DNA from: Caulobacter sp.
GTDB taxonomy: Bacteria; Pseudomonadota; Alphaproteobacteria; Caulobacterales; Caulobacteraceae
NCBI GenBank assembly: GCA_030645575.1
Contig: JAUSMJ010000031.1
Location: forward strand, 62,001 to 126,000
Length of the DNA stretch: 64,000 bases
Reading direction: 5' to 3'
The notes beneath the pieces are model-generated. The model was given only the letters and a program-made list of their open reading frames with translations, did not search any database and had not been told where the DNA came from. Each line of letters starts with the position of its first letter. The stretch's first letter is position 1. This document shows, piece after piece, positions 15,299 to 23,281 of the stretch. The translations under genes were made by a program, and so were the position numbers.

Positions 15299-16681
15299 CT
15301 ACCCCGTTTCCTTCAACCGCCACGTCGCGCCCTGCGGCGAATCCATGACGATCACGCCCAGCGCATCGAGCTCGGCGCGGATACGGTCGGCCTCGGGCCA
15401 GTCCTTGCCGGCGCGGGCCGCGACGCGGGCTTCGAGCAGGGCCTCGACCTTGCCTTTCAGCGCGTCGTCGGCGCCGCCGGCGAACCAGACGTCGGGGTCG
15501 GCCTCAAGGAAGCCCAGCAGGTTGGCGGCGGCGAGCAGGTCAGCCTTGGCCTGGACCTTGGCCTCGCCGTGCGCCGTCTCCAGCGTCTTGGCCAGGGCGA
15601 ACAGCTCGGCATAGGCCTTCGGGGTGTTGAGGTCGTCGCTCAACGCCTCAAGGAAGGCCGCCGGCGGCCGTCCGTCCGGCGCGTCGAGCCCCTTGACCCG
15701 CTGCAGGGCGCCGTAGAGCCGGTCGAGCGCCTTGCGGCTCTGCTCGATCAGTTCGCCGGTCCAGTCCAGCGGCTGGCGATAGTGGGCGCTCAGCAGGGCC
15801 CAGCGCAGCGCCTCGCCCGGCACGGTCTTCAGCAGATCGTGCGGGATGATGACGTTGCCGAGGCTCTTGCTCATCTTTTCGCCGGCCATGTCGAGGAAGC
15901 CGTTGTGCATCCAGTAGTTGGCGTAGGCGCCGCCGCCATGGGCGCACACGCCCTGGGCCAGCTCGTTCTCATGGTGCGGGAACTGCAGGTCGATGCCGCC
16001 GCCGTGGATGTCGATCGGCAGGCCGAGCACGGCCTCGATCATGGCCGAGCATTCGATATGCCAGCCCGGCCGGCCGGCCCCCCAGGGCGACGGCCATTCC
16101 GGCTCGCCCGGCTTGGACGGCTTCCACATCACGAAATCGGCCGGGTGGCGCTTGTAGGGGGCGGGATCGACGCGGGCGACCTGGACCATCTCGTCCAGCG
16201 GCCGGCCGGACAGCCGGCCGTAGTCGGGGAAGCTCTGGGTGTCGAACAGCACGTGCCCCTCGGCCGCATAGGCGCAGCCGCGCGCGATCAGGGCGCCGAT
16301 CTGGGCCAGCATGGCGTCGATGTTCTCGGTCGCGCGCGGCCGCAGCGTCGGCGTCAGGGCGCCCAGGGCCCCCATGTCCGCCTCATAGGCGGCCAGGTAG
16401 CGGTCGGTGATCACGCGAATATCGACGCCCTCGTCGGCGGCCTTCTTGTTGATCTTGTCGTCCACGTCCGTGACGTTGCGCGCATAGACCACCTGATCCT
16501 GGCCGTAGAGGTGGCGCAGCAGGCGGAACAGCACGTCGAACACCACCACTGGCCGGGCGTTGCCGATATGGGCGTAGCCGTAGACCGTGGGCCCGCAGAC
16601 ATACATCGTCACCCGCTCCGGATCGGCGGGAACGAAAGGCCGTTTCTCGCGGGCCATGGTGTCGTAGAGCTTCAGGGACAT
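15299..16681 (-). CDS. cysS: Cysteine--tRNA ligase
   Basis: 460 residues, full length. Class I synthetase signatures: YVCGPTVYGYAHIGNARP (zinc Cys and the HIGN variant of HIGH, about residues 27-44), GWHIECSAM and HHENELAQ (zinc ligands), and EKMSKSLGN (KMSKS loop). It charges tRNA-Cys in the cytosol. The ATG at 16681 is divergent from folE, with a 167-base shared promoter gap. Nothing is unusual in sequence or length. Confidence 0.98.
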   Translation of the reverse strand: MSLKLYDTMAREKRPFVPADPERVTMYVCGPTVYGYAHIGNARPVVVFDVLFRLLRHLYGQDQVVYARNVTDVDDKINKKAADEGVDIRVITDRYLAAYEADMGALGALTPTLRPRATENIDAMLAQIGALIARGCAYAAEGHVLFDTQSFPDYGRLSGRPLDEMVQVARVDPAPYKRHPADFVMWKPSKPGEPEWPSPWGAGRPGWHIECSAMIEAVLGLPIDIHGGGIDLQFPHHENELAQGVCAHGGGAYANYWMHNGFLDMAGEKMSKSLGNVIIPHDLLKTVPGEALRWALLSAHYRQPLDWTGELIEQSRKALDRLYGALQRVKGLDAPDGRPPAAFLEALSDDLNTPKAYAELFALAKTLETAHGEAKVQAKADLLAAANLLGFLEADPDVWFAGGADDALKGKVEALLEARVAARAGKDWPEADRIRAELDALGVIVMDSPQGATWRLKETG

Positions 16682-16848
16682 GGGTGATTGACGTTCGGTA
16701 AGAGCTTGCCGGGTCGGCTATTGGCCCCATATAGCTTTCACGCGCGGGTGAGGCCACGGTCCGTCGCGCTGTGAATGGGGTGGCACGCGTCATTCCGGAA
16801 CGGCAGGCGTTCCGGCGCAACTCAGCCCCGGGAAGACCCTCAGCAACC

Positions 16849-17481
16849 ATGGACGCCATGAGCCGCGAGCGAACCCTGACCGGCCACGCCGGTCTTGATC
16901 TTGAACCCGCCAAGCGCCCGACGCGCGAGGAAGCGATGGAGGCGGTCCGCACCCTGATCGCCTGGTCGGGCGACGATCCCCGCCGCGAGGGCGTGATCGA
17001 CACCCCCAAGCGCGTGGTCGATGCCTACGCCGAATGGTTCGAAGGCTACGCCGCCGACCCGGCCAAGGAGCTCAGCCGCACCTTCGAGGACGTGCAGGGC
17101 TACGACGATATCGTCATGCTGCGCGAGATCGAGGTGGAGAGCCACTGCGAGCACCACATGGCGCCGTTCCTGGGCAAGGCCTACGTCGCCTACATGCCGA
17201 CCAACCGCGTGGTCGGCATCAGCAAAATCGCCCGGGTGGTCGAGATCTTCGCCCGCCGGCTGCAGACCCAGGAAACCATGACCCAGCAGATCGCCGACGC
17301 GATCTGCGACAGCCTCAAGCCGGCCGGCGTGGCCGTGCTGATCGACGCGGCCCACCAGTGCATGACCACCCGCGGCGTGCATCACCGCCACGTGACGACC
17401 ATCACCACCCAGTTCCGCGGCGTGTTCAAGACCGACGCCACCCTGCGCCAGCGGTTCCTGGATTTCGTGAACCGGGGCTGA
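16849..17481 (+). CDS. folE: GTP cyclohydrolase I
   Basis: 210 residues. It converts GTP to dihydroneopterin triphosphate, the first step of folate (and pterin) synthesis. Diagnostic motifs are ESHCEHHMAPF with the zinc Cys and His, VGISKIARVVEIFARRLQTQ, and HQCMTTRGVH with the second zinc Cys. Starts at ATG 16849 and ATG 16858 are both possible; the N-terminus is poorly conserved. It is convergent with the DUF817 gene, separated from it only by the family IV palindrome. Confidence 0.97.
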   Translation: MDAMSRERTLTGHAGLDLEPAKRPTREEAMEAVRTLIAWSGDDPRREGVIDTPKRVVDAYAEWFEGYAADPAKELSRTFEDVQGYDDIVMLREIEVESHCEHHMAPFLGKAYVAYMPTNRVVGISKIARVVEIFARRLQTQETMTQQIADAICDSLKPAGVAVLIDAAHQCMTTRGVHHRHVTTITTQFRGVFKTDATLRQRFLDFVNRG

Positions 17482-17487
17482 CCCAAC

Positions 17488-17561
17488 GGGGACATGCACT
17501 TCAGCGCGTGTCCCCTGCCGCAGGCGTCCGTAGGGGGACACGCACTGAAGTGCATGTCCCC
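17488..17561. repeat. Family IV long palindrome overlapping the DUF817 3' end
   Basis: Two 28-base arms (17488-17515 and 17534-17561) are complementary at 27 of 28 positions, starting GGGGACATGCACTTCAG and ending CTGAAGTGCATGTCCCC, with an 18-base spacer. Both outer ends carry GGGGAC/GTCCCC, as in the repeats at 10514 and, in shorter form (GGGAC/GTCCC), 56373. The convergent DUF817 frame reads through most of it. Confidence 0.9.
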
Positions 17562-18403
17562 CCTGACCGGGGCCGGCGCACCGCCGACACCAGCACGAAG
17601 CTCAGCATCATCAGCAGGTACCAGCTGCCCATCTTGGCCAGGCCGACCGGCTTCCAGCCGTCCTTCTGCGCCGGATAGTTCCAGGCGTCGGCCAGGGTGC
17701 CGAGGTTCTCGGCGATCCAGATGAAGACGGCGACCAGCAGGAAACCGACCAGCAGCGGCATCCGTCGGGGCGTCCGGTCCGGGGTGAAGCGGATCCAGGT
17801 CCGGCCGAGGATCGCCGCCGAGAGTACGAACAGCGGCCAGCGGAGATCCTGCACATAGTGGTGGGTGAAGAAGTTGACGTAGGCCCCCACCGCCAGCAGC
17901 CAGGTGGTCCAAACTGGCGGATAGACCTCGAAGCGGAAGTCGAACAATCGCCAGGCGCGCGCGATGTAGCTGCCGACGCAGGCGTACATGAAGCCCGAAA
18001 ACAGCGGCACGCCGCCGATCCGCATCAGGCTCGGCTCGGGATAGACCCATGACCCGTGGGCGGTCTTGAAGACCTCCATGACCGTGCCGACGACATGGAA
18101 GATCAGGATCACCAGCGCCTCTTCCGGCCGCTCGAGCCGCAGGGCCAGCAGGCTGAACTGGATGGCCAGCGCGGCGACCACGAGGAAGTCGTAGCGATGC
18201 AGCGCCGCGTCGGCCGGCCACAGCAGCCGCGTGCCGACCAGCAGCGCCAGCATCAGCCCGCCGAACAGGCAGGCCCAGGCCTGTTTCAGCCCGAACAGCA
18301 GGAACTCGAAGGCCCAGCCATGCCATTTCGACCGCGCCGCCCACGGCCTCGCGCGGCGGTCCAGGGCGATGACCGCGCCCTTGATCCGGTCATTGAGGTT
18401 CAT
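17501..18403 (-). CDS. DUF817 family membrane protein with repeat-derived C-terminus
   Basis: 300 residues with about eight hydrophobic helices. Family-typical stretches include [60 protein letters not shown] and [13 protein letters not shown]. The function of DUF817 is unknown. The last 20 or so codons ([20 protein letters not shown]) are encoded by the family IV palindrome, which also supplies the stop, so the native C-terminus has probably been replaced. It is divergent from hisI with a 42-base gap, too short for separate large regulatory regions. Confidence 0.88.
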   Translation of the reverse strand: MNLNDRIKGAVIALDRRARPWAARSKWHGWAFEFLLFGLKQAWACLFGGLMLALLVGTRLLWPADAALHRYDFLVVAALAIQFSLLALRLERPEEALVILIFHVVGTVMEVFKTAHGSWVYPEPSLMRIGGVPLFSGFMYACVGSYIARAWRLFDFRFEVYPPVWTTWLLAVGAYVNFFTHHYVQDLRWPLFVLSAAILGRTWIRFTPDRTPRRMPLLVGFLLVAVFIWIAENLGTLADAWNYPAQKDGWKPVGLAKMGSWYLLMMLSFVLVSAVRRPRSGGTCTSVRVPLRTPAAGDTR

Positions 18404-18445
18404 AAGGGACTGGCCCGATCAGGCTTGGCGGCGCCATATGCGTTC

Positions 18446-18847
18446 ATGAGCGAGCCCCTCTTCCCCACCGCCCCCGACACCGCCGCGCTTGAGCGCGGGT
18501 CGGTGCTGGCTCCCCGTTTCGACGCCGCCGGCCTGGTCGCCGCCGTGGCCCAGCACGCCGACACCGGCGAGGTGCTGATGCTGGCCTGGATGAACGCGGA
18601 AGCCCTCAAACTGACCCTCGAGACCGGACAGGCGCACTATTTCAGCCGCTCGCGCAACGCCCTGTGGAAGAAGGGCGAGACCAGCGGCCAGCTACAGGAC
18701 GTCGTCGAACTGCGTGTCGATTGCGACCAGGACGCGGTGCTGATCAGAGTGCGCCCGCGCGGAGACGGCGGGGCCTGCCACGTGGGCTTCCGATCCTGTT
18801 TCTATCGAGCCGTGGTGCAGGACGGAACGCTGCGGGAGCGGGCCTGA
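18446..18847 (+). CDS. hisI: Phosphoribosyl-AMP cyclohydrolase
   Basis: 133 residues. It opens the purine ring of PR-AMP, step three of histidine synthesis. Hallmarks are [39 protein letters not shown], the metal-site segment [10 protein letters not shown] and [14 protein letters not shown] with the zinc cysteines. It is a stand-alone HisI without the HisE domain, as usual in alphaproteobacteria. The ATG at 18446 is the first in the conserved frame. The 160-base gap after it (18848-19007) shows no gene or clear signal. Confidence 0.96.
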   Translation: MSEPLFPTAPDTAALERGSVLAPRFDAAGLVAAVAQHADTGEVLMLAWMNAEALKLTLETGQAHYFSRSRNALWKKGETSGQLQDVVELRVDCDQDAVLIRVRPRGDGGACHVGFRSCFYRAVVQDGTLRERA

Positions 18848-19007
18848 CGACCGGCACAGGTTCGTGGATGGCCAGCCTCCGCCCGCTCCGGCCCGCCGCC
18901 GAAGCGCGACGCCTCACGCCTCGACACGGACCTTCACATAAACAGGTGCATACCGCGGCGGCGCGGGCCGCACGCACTCGCCCAGGGCGGCGAGTATCCG
19001 ACGTCCG

Positions 19008-20201
19008 CTAACGGTCCCGGCTCTCGGATTGGATCCGCGCGCTGAGGGCGTCGAAGCGGCGGTCCAGGTCGGCCCGCTCGGCGTTGGTCAGGCCATTCTG
19101 GCGATAGTCGGCCTCAAGCCGGGCGATGGCCTGGAACTCGGCGCGAAGGCGGACGGCCTCCTGGGCGTCGATCGAGCCGTTGCGCACGCCGGCGTCGATG
19201 CGGGCGTCGAGTTGCGCCTGGCGCTGGTTGATGTTGGTCCAGCCGCCGTCGTCATCGTCCCGGCTCTCGGACTGGATCCGGGCGCTGAGGGCGTCGAAGC
19301 GACGGTCCAGGTCGGCGCGCTCGGCGTCGGTCAGGCCATTCTGGCGATAGTCGGCCTCAAGCCGGGCGATGGCCTGGAACTCGGCCCGGAGACGGACGGC
19401 TTCCTGGGCGTTGATCGAGCCGTTGCGCACCCCGGCGTCGATGCGGGCGTCGAGTTGCGCCTGGCGCTGGTTGATGTTGGTCCAGCCGCCGTCGCTGTCC
19501 CGGCGTTCAAGCCGGATCCGCGCGCTGAGGGCGTCGAAGCGACGGTCGAGATCGGCCCGCTCCCTCACCGACAGGCCCCGGGCGCTGTAGCGGCGCTCAA
19601 GGTAGATGAGCGACGACAGTTCGCGGCGCAGGGAGTCCGCTTCATAACGGGTCAGCGTCCGTTGCTGTTCGCCCCGGTTGATGCGGCGCTCAAGCCAGGC
19701 CTGGCGGCGGGAGATCGACACCCACTGGCCCTGCGATCCATAGCCCCAGCCCTGTTCGCCGAAACGCGGGTCGGTGCGGGGATCGCCGTAGCCGGGCTCG
19801 CCCCAGACCGGATACCGCGCGTCCGGGCCGTACAGTTCCTGATCATTGTCGCCCAGCAGCGCGTCGGCGATCATGCCGACAATCGCGCCGACGACCGCCT
19901 GACCTGACGAGCGGGGCTCGACATAGCCTCCCGCGCTGCCTTGCGCGCCGACGCAGGTAAGCACGCCGTCCCGGTTGGCGACGTCGCTGCGGCAGTAGGG
20001 GTAGTAGATCGAACTCCAGCGCCAACGGTCATCGTTGGTGCGGCACACGGCCGTGACATAGCCGCTGTTCAGGGTCTCGATGTCCTGGCAGGAGCCGGAC
20101 AGGCTCTGGACCGGCGAGGTGCGGTACTGCGCCTGGGCCGGAGCGGCGGCCAGGGTGAAGGCCCCGGCGGCCATAAGAGCCATGGTGCTGAATTTCGTCA
20201 T
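19008..20201 (-). CDS. Secreted CVNH-domain protein with three tandem helical repeats
   Basis: 397 residues from the ATG at 20201, preceded by GGGAGAG. A signal peptide occupies about residues 1-25 (MALMAAGAFTLAAAPAQAQ). A cyanovirin-N-like (CVNH) segment follows (SGSCQDIETLNSGYVTAVCR to LTCV), with its cysteines. After a Gly/Pro/Tyr-rich linker come three 80-81-residue repeats (pattern QRQAQLDARIDAGVRNGSIN, LRAEFQAIARLEADYRQNGL, ERADLDRRFDALSARIQ). Repeats 2 and 3 are nearly identical. CVNH domains bind glycans in some proteins; that role here is inference. Probably periplasmic or cell-surface. Confidence 0.88.
   Translation of the reverse strand: MTKFSTMALMAAGAFTLAAAPAQAQYRTSPVQSLSGSCQDIETLNSGYVTAVCRTNDDRWRWSSIYYPYCRSDVANRDGVLTCVGAQGSAGGYVEPRSSGQAVVGAIVGMIADALLGDNDQELYGPDARYPVWGEPGYGDPRTDPRFGEQGWGYGSQGQWVSISRRQAWLERRINRGEQQRTLTRYEADSLRRELSSLIYLERRYSARGLSVRERADLDRRFDALSARIRLERRDSDGGWTNINQRQAQLDARIDAGVRNGSINAQEAVRLRAEFQAIARLEADYRQNGLTDAERADLDRRFDALSARIQSESRDDDDGGWTNINQRQAQLDARIDAGVRNGSIDAQEAVRLRAEFQAIARLEADYRQNGLTNAERADLDRRFDALSARIQSESRDR
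19018..19740. repeat. Intragenic tandem repeat, three units of 240-243 bp
   Basis: Unit boundaries fall near 19018, 19261 and 19501. The first two units on the plus strand (the C-terminal ones) differ at only scattered positions, while the third is clearly diverged. The period stays in frame (80 or 81 codons). The near-identity of two units indicates recent duplication or gene conversion. Confidence 0.9.
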
Positions 20202-20498
20202 TGGGGTCTCTCCCGAGGCGGCGCCGGAAATCGGTGCGGAGGTGTGCGCATGCCTGCCGGGGCCGCCCGCGAGGGCGGTAGCCGAGCGTGGCTGTGTCGG
20301 AAACGGCCCGAAACGGCTTAAGTTGCACGCCAGTAGAGGAATCGACCGCGATAGCCTGGCCGCCCAAAGGTCCAGTGACAAAGACGCTCAGGCGCGGCGG
20401 CGTTGAGTCGGTCTCAGCGATTGTGCCTGGCCAGTCTTCGCGAAGTCTTGCCGGCGGCCAGCGGACGGGGCGACTGGCCTTTGTCGCCGCCGTGAAAT
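20202..20498. other. Intergenic region, no gene seen
   Basis: About 297 bases between the CVNH gene start and the rsmD stop. It contains a direct repeat GAAACGGC at about 20300 and the ribosome-binding site of the CVNH gene near 20207, but no convincing reading frame, hairpin or known motif. It should hold the CVNH promoter. Confidence 0.5.
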
Positions 20499-21071
20499 TC
20501 AGCCCGCCGCCACGAACCGCAGAAACTGCACCCGCGCGGCGCCATAGTCGCGGGCGTCGAGCGCCTCGAAGCCGGCCGGGACGACGTCCGCCTCGTCGCT
20601 CGCCCGCTCGACCATCGCCACCGCGCCGGGCCTCAGCCAGCCGCCGGCGGCCAGCCCCTCCAGCGCACGCTCGGCCAGGCCCTTGCGGTAGGGTGGGTCG
20701 AGGAAGGCCAGGTCGAACGGCTCGCCCATGGCCGAGGGCCGCTGGCCCAGGTCCGTCGCGTCTCGGCGGTGAATGCGCGTCTGGCCGAACAGTCCCAGGG
20801 CGTCGATGTTCTCGCGGATCGCCCCGCGCGCCGCGTCGTCGGTCTCGACGAACAGGCAGAAGCCGGCCCCGCGCGACAGCGCCTCGAAGCCCAGGGCGCC
20901 CGAGCCGGCGAACAGGTCGATGACCCGCGCGCCATGCAGCTCCGCGGCCCAGGGGGCGTGCTCAAGGATGTTGAACACCGCCTGCCGCGCCCGGTCGCTG
21001 GTCGGGCGGGTGGCGTCGCCCGGCGGCGTCTTCAGGGTGCGCCCGCGATGGGCGCCGGATACGATGCGCAA
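20499..21071 (-). CDS. rsmD: 16S rRNA (guanine(966)-N2)-methyltransferase
   Basis: 190 residues using the TTG start at 21071 (LRIVSGAHRGR, the family N-terminus), with GGAG nine bases upstream and the start six bases after the acyltransferase stop. A longer frame without family similarity exists but is not supported. SAM-binding DLFAGSGALGFEALSRGA and catalytic FLDPPYRKG (DPPY) are present. It methylates G966 of 16S rRNA. It lies last in a cdsA-acyltransferase-rsmD gene string. Confidence 0.93.
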   Translation of the reverse strand: MRIVSGAHRGRTLKTPPGDATRPTSDRARQAVFNILEHAPWAAELHGARVIDLFAGSGALGFEALSRGAGFCLFVETDDAARGAIRENIDALGLFGQTRIHRRDATDLGQRPSAMGEPFDLAFLDPPYRKGLAERALEGLAAGGWLRPGAVAMVERASDEADVVPAGFEALDARDYGAARVQFLRFVAAG

Positions 21072-21076
21072 GACCT

Positions 21077-21718
21077 TCAGCTCCAGCGAAGCGGCGGGGC
21101 CTGATCCTTCAGCGTGAGGAGGGCCGCGCGGAGCTCCTCCATAAACGCGGCGCGACCGCCCTGCCAGTGGACCGGCGCTCCGATCAGCACGGCGCAGTTC
21201 ATCGGCACCGGGATTACCTCGCCCTTGGGCAGGACGCGGCCGGCGCCCTGGATCCACACCGGCGTGACGGGAGCTTCGGGGAAGGCTTCGGCCAGCCGGG
21301 CGACGCCGCTCTTGAGGGCCGCCATGTCGTCGCTGGCGTCGCCGCGCGTGCCTTCGGGAAACACGACGATGATGTCGCCGGCGGCCAGGGCCTCGCGGGC
21401 CGGGGCCAGCACGTCCTCGCCGGTTCCGGCCTTGCCCCGGGCGATGGGCACGATGCCGATCAGGTTGCGCGAGACCCAGCCGATCACCGGGTCGCGCAGG
21501 AAATAGTCCGAGGCCGCCGCCGGCCGCACGCGCATCACCGCGCGGCTGGGGAAGATCGACAGCAGCAGCAGGGTGTCCATGTGGCTGTTGTGGTTGGCCG
21601 CGATGATGGCCGGACCCTTGAGCGGCAGATGCTCGCGCCCGGTGACGTCGGCGCCGGTGAGGAACCGGGCGACCGGCCGGGCGACCAGCAGCAGGATCAG
21701 CCAGCGGATCCAGCCCAT
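21077..21718 (-). CDS. Lysophospholipid acyltransferase family protein (PlsC-like)
   Basis: 213 residues. The N-terminal hydrophobic anchor (WLILLLVARPVARFL) precedes NHNSHMD, the NHX4D catalytic motif (about residues 42-48), and VVFPEGTRGDA, the glycerol-phosphate binding block. It probably acylates lysophosphatidate or a related lipid at the inner membrane. The start overlaps the cdsA stop by one base. With cdsA and the CDP-alcohol transferase nearby, it fits a dedicated phospholipid module rather than being the sole essential plsC. Confidence 0.9.
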   Translation of the reverse strand: MGWIRWLILLLVARPVARFLTGADVTGREHLPLKGPAIIAANHNSHMDTLLLLSIFPSRAVMRVRPAAASDYFLRDPVIGWVSRNLIGIVPIARGKAGTGEDVLAPAREALAAGDIIVVFPEGTRGDASDDMAALKSGVARLAEAFPEAPVTPVWIQGAGRVLPKGEVIPVPMNCAVLIGAPVHWQGGRAAFMEELRAALLTLKDQAPPLRWS

Positions 21719-22689
21719 CAGAACGTCTCCAGCGCGAACCAGGCCAGCAGGTGGAAATACAGCGGCGCGGTGAAGGTCAGGCTGTCGATCCGGTCGAGGA
21801 TGCCGCCGTGGCCGGGGATCAGGTGCGAGGTGTCCTTGACCCCGATGTCGCGCTTAATCGCGCTCATCGTCACGTCGCCCGCGAAGCCGGCCACCGGCAG
21901 AACGAGGGCCATGGTCGCCAAGCCCAGGCCGTGCAGCGGCGTGAACATTGGCCCGACGAACCAGATCAGCGCCGCCGTCGAGGCCCAGCCGCCGAGGAAG
22001 CCCTCCCAGGTCTTGTTCGGGCTGACCTTGGGGATGATCTTGTGGCGTCCGAGCAGCTTGCCCCAGACGTACTGCGCCACATCGTTGAACTCCGTCGCCA
22101 CCAGCAGGAAGAACACCAGTCCCGCCGCCCCGGCCGGCGCCTCGGCCGCCGGCGTGCGCATCAGGAAGGCCGCGTAGCCGATGTTGTAGACGCAGGTCAT
22201 CAGCCCCCAGTGGAACAGGGCGACGCTCGACAGATAGCCCCTGGTCTGGCCGATCACCGCCATCAGCCAGGGCAGGATCAGGAAGGCGTAGACCGGGATG
22301 ATCACCAGGTAGATGCCGTAGATATTGGCGGCCACGAAGGCGTAGCTGACCGGAATGGCCAGGTAGCAGGCGAGGATGATCAGCCGGTCCTCGCGCCGGG
22401 TCGGGGCCAGCGACAGGAACTCGCGCAGGGCGATGAAGCTGACCACGGCGAACAGGCCCAGCGTCGCCTGCCAGCCCAGCAGCAGGGCGCCGGCCAGCAG
22501 GCCGATCATCACCCACCAGCTCGACATGCGCTGGCGCAGTTCGCGGTAGTCCTTGCCCGGCCTCGCCAGGGTCAGGACCGCGGCGACCAGGCTGCCCAGA
22601 ACCAGCAGGCCGGCGATCCCGCCCAGGCCCCACAGCAGGGCCGGCGGCTGGGCGGCGAGGAAGGCCTGGGTCCTGTCGATGATGTCCAT
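21718..22689 (-). CDS. cdsA: Phosphatidate cytidylyltransferase
   Basis: 323 residues, about eight membrane helices. The CdsA signature is intact at the C-terminus: SAIKRDIGVKDTSHLIPGHG followed by GILDRIDSLTF. It makes CDP-diacylglycerol from phosphatidate and CTP, the branch point of phospholipid synthesis. The N-terminus is longer than in the shortest family members. It heads the operon with the acyltransferase and rsmD. A family I repeat lies between it and the divergent lipid-gene pair. Confidence 0.93.
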   Translation of the reverse strand: MDIIDRTQAFLAAQPPALLWGLGGIAGLLVLGSLVAAVLTLARPGKDYRELRQRMSSWWVMIGLLAGALLLGWQATLGLFAVVSFIALREFLSLAPTRREDRLIILACYLAIPVSYAFVAANIYGIYLVIIPVYAFLILPWLMAVIGQTRGYLSSVALFHWGLMTCVYNIGYAAFLMRTPAAEAPAGAAGLVFFLLVATEFNDVAQYVWGKLLGRHKIIPKVSPNKTWEGFLGGWASTAALIWFVGPMFTPLHGLGLATMALVLPVAGFAGDVTMSAIKRDIGVKDTSHLIPGHGGILDRIDSLTFTAPLYFHLLAWFALETF

Positions 22690-22744
22690 TCAAGCGTCCC
22701 GATGGCCCGAGGTCAGTGTCGCAAGTCCGGTTTGCATATCACCC

Positions 22745-22847
22745 CTGCGTGGTTCGACACGCGCCCTGCGGGCGCTGCTCACCATGACGTAGACCCAAAT
22801 GCACGTCATCCTGAGCAGCCGCGAAGCGGCGTGTCGAAGGACGCACC
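22745..22847. repeat. Family I bipartite inverted repeat, copy B
   Basis: First unit TGCGTGGTTCGACACGC...GCTCACCATGACG (TGGT/ACCA subtype); second unit CGTCATCCTGAGCAGC...GTGTCGAAGGACGCA (TCCT/AGGA subtype). Inner hairpins are GCGCCCTGCGGGCGC and CCGCGAAGCGG. It is the only family I copy in a divergent promoter gap, between cdsA and the 22898 gene. Confidence 0.87.
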
Positions 22848-22897
22848 ACCCACACCGGGACCTTGCCGCGCGCGGCGATCCGGTCAAGGCTCCGCGC

Positions 22898-23281
22898 ATG
22901 CGGAGGTTGATGAAATCCAGTCTGGTTCACGTCGCGTTCGGCTTCCTGTTGATGGGCGGCTGGGCGCTGTTCGCCAACCGCGCCCACGGCCTGGCGGCGG
23001 CCTGGCTGCCGGCGGTGGTCCAGGGAACGGTGTCGGGCGCGCTGACCGGGGCCTTGAAGACGACGCTCGAGGCGCTCGACGAGCGGATCGCGGGGCCGCT
23101 GGCCTTCGTGATCCCGCCGGCGGTCACGGCGGGGTCGATCCTCGTCCTGCTGGTGCTGGTCCACCGGCTGATCGGCACGCCCGAGCTGGTCGCCACCATC
23201 GCCTTTCCGTGGAGTGTCTCGACCCTCTACGCCATCGTCTACAACGCCGGCCTCGTTCGGGCCCGCCGGAGCGCCGCATGA
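22898..23281 (+). CDS. Small integral membrane protein, lipid-gene neighbour
   Basis: About 127 residues with three hydrophobic segments (VHVAFGFLLMGGWALFA, LAFVIPPAVTAGSILVLLVL, and a C-terminal STLYAIVYNAGLV). Starts at 22898 (AAGG eight bases before) and 22910 are both possible. The stop overlaps the start of the CDP-alcohol phosphatidyltransferase gene by four bases, so the two are co-translated and probably cooperate in membrane lipid work. I do not recognise a named family. Confidence 0.78.
   Translation: MRRLMKSSLVHVAFGFLLMGGWALFANRAHGLAAAWLPAVVQGTVSGALTGALKTTLEALDERIAGPLAFVIPPAVTAGSILVLLVLVHRLIGTPELVATIAFPWSVSTLYAIVYNAGLVRARRSAA

Noticed and set aside
16682..16848. Possible riboswitch or leader between cysS and folE
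   Set aside because: No conserved riboswitch core or leader-peptide run of Cys codons could be seen; only ordinary promoter-like AT patches near 16730.
19018..19740. Regular repeats that could suggest a CRISPR array
   Set aside because: The period is 240-243 bp, in frame, with the repeat encoding protein domains and no unique spacers. It is a coding tandem repeat.
22745..22847. Family I repeats as insertion sequences
   Set aside because: No transposase frame, target duplication or terminal inverted repeat of IS type is present; the elements are about 100 bp, non-coding and palindromic.
21751..23277. Plus-strand frame antisense to cdsA, fused in frame to the CDP-alcohol transferase
   Set aside because: Only the part from 23278 matches a protein family. 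The rest is the complement of cdsA and of a family I repeat.
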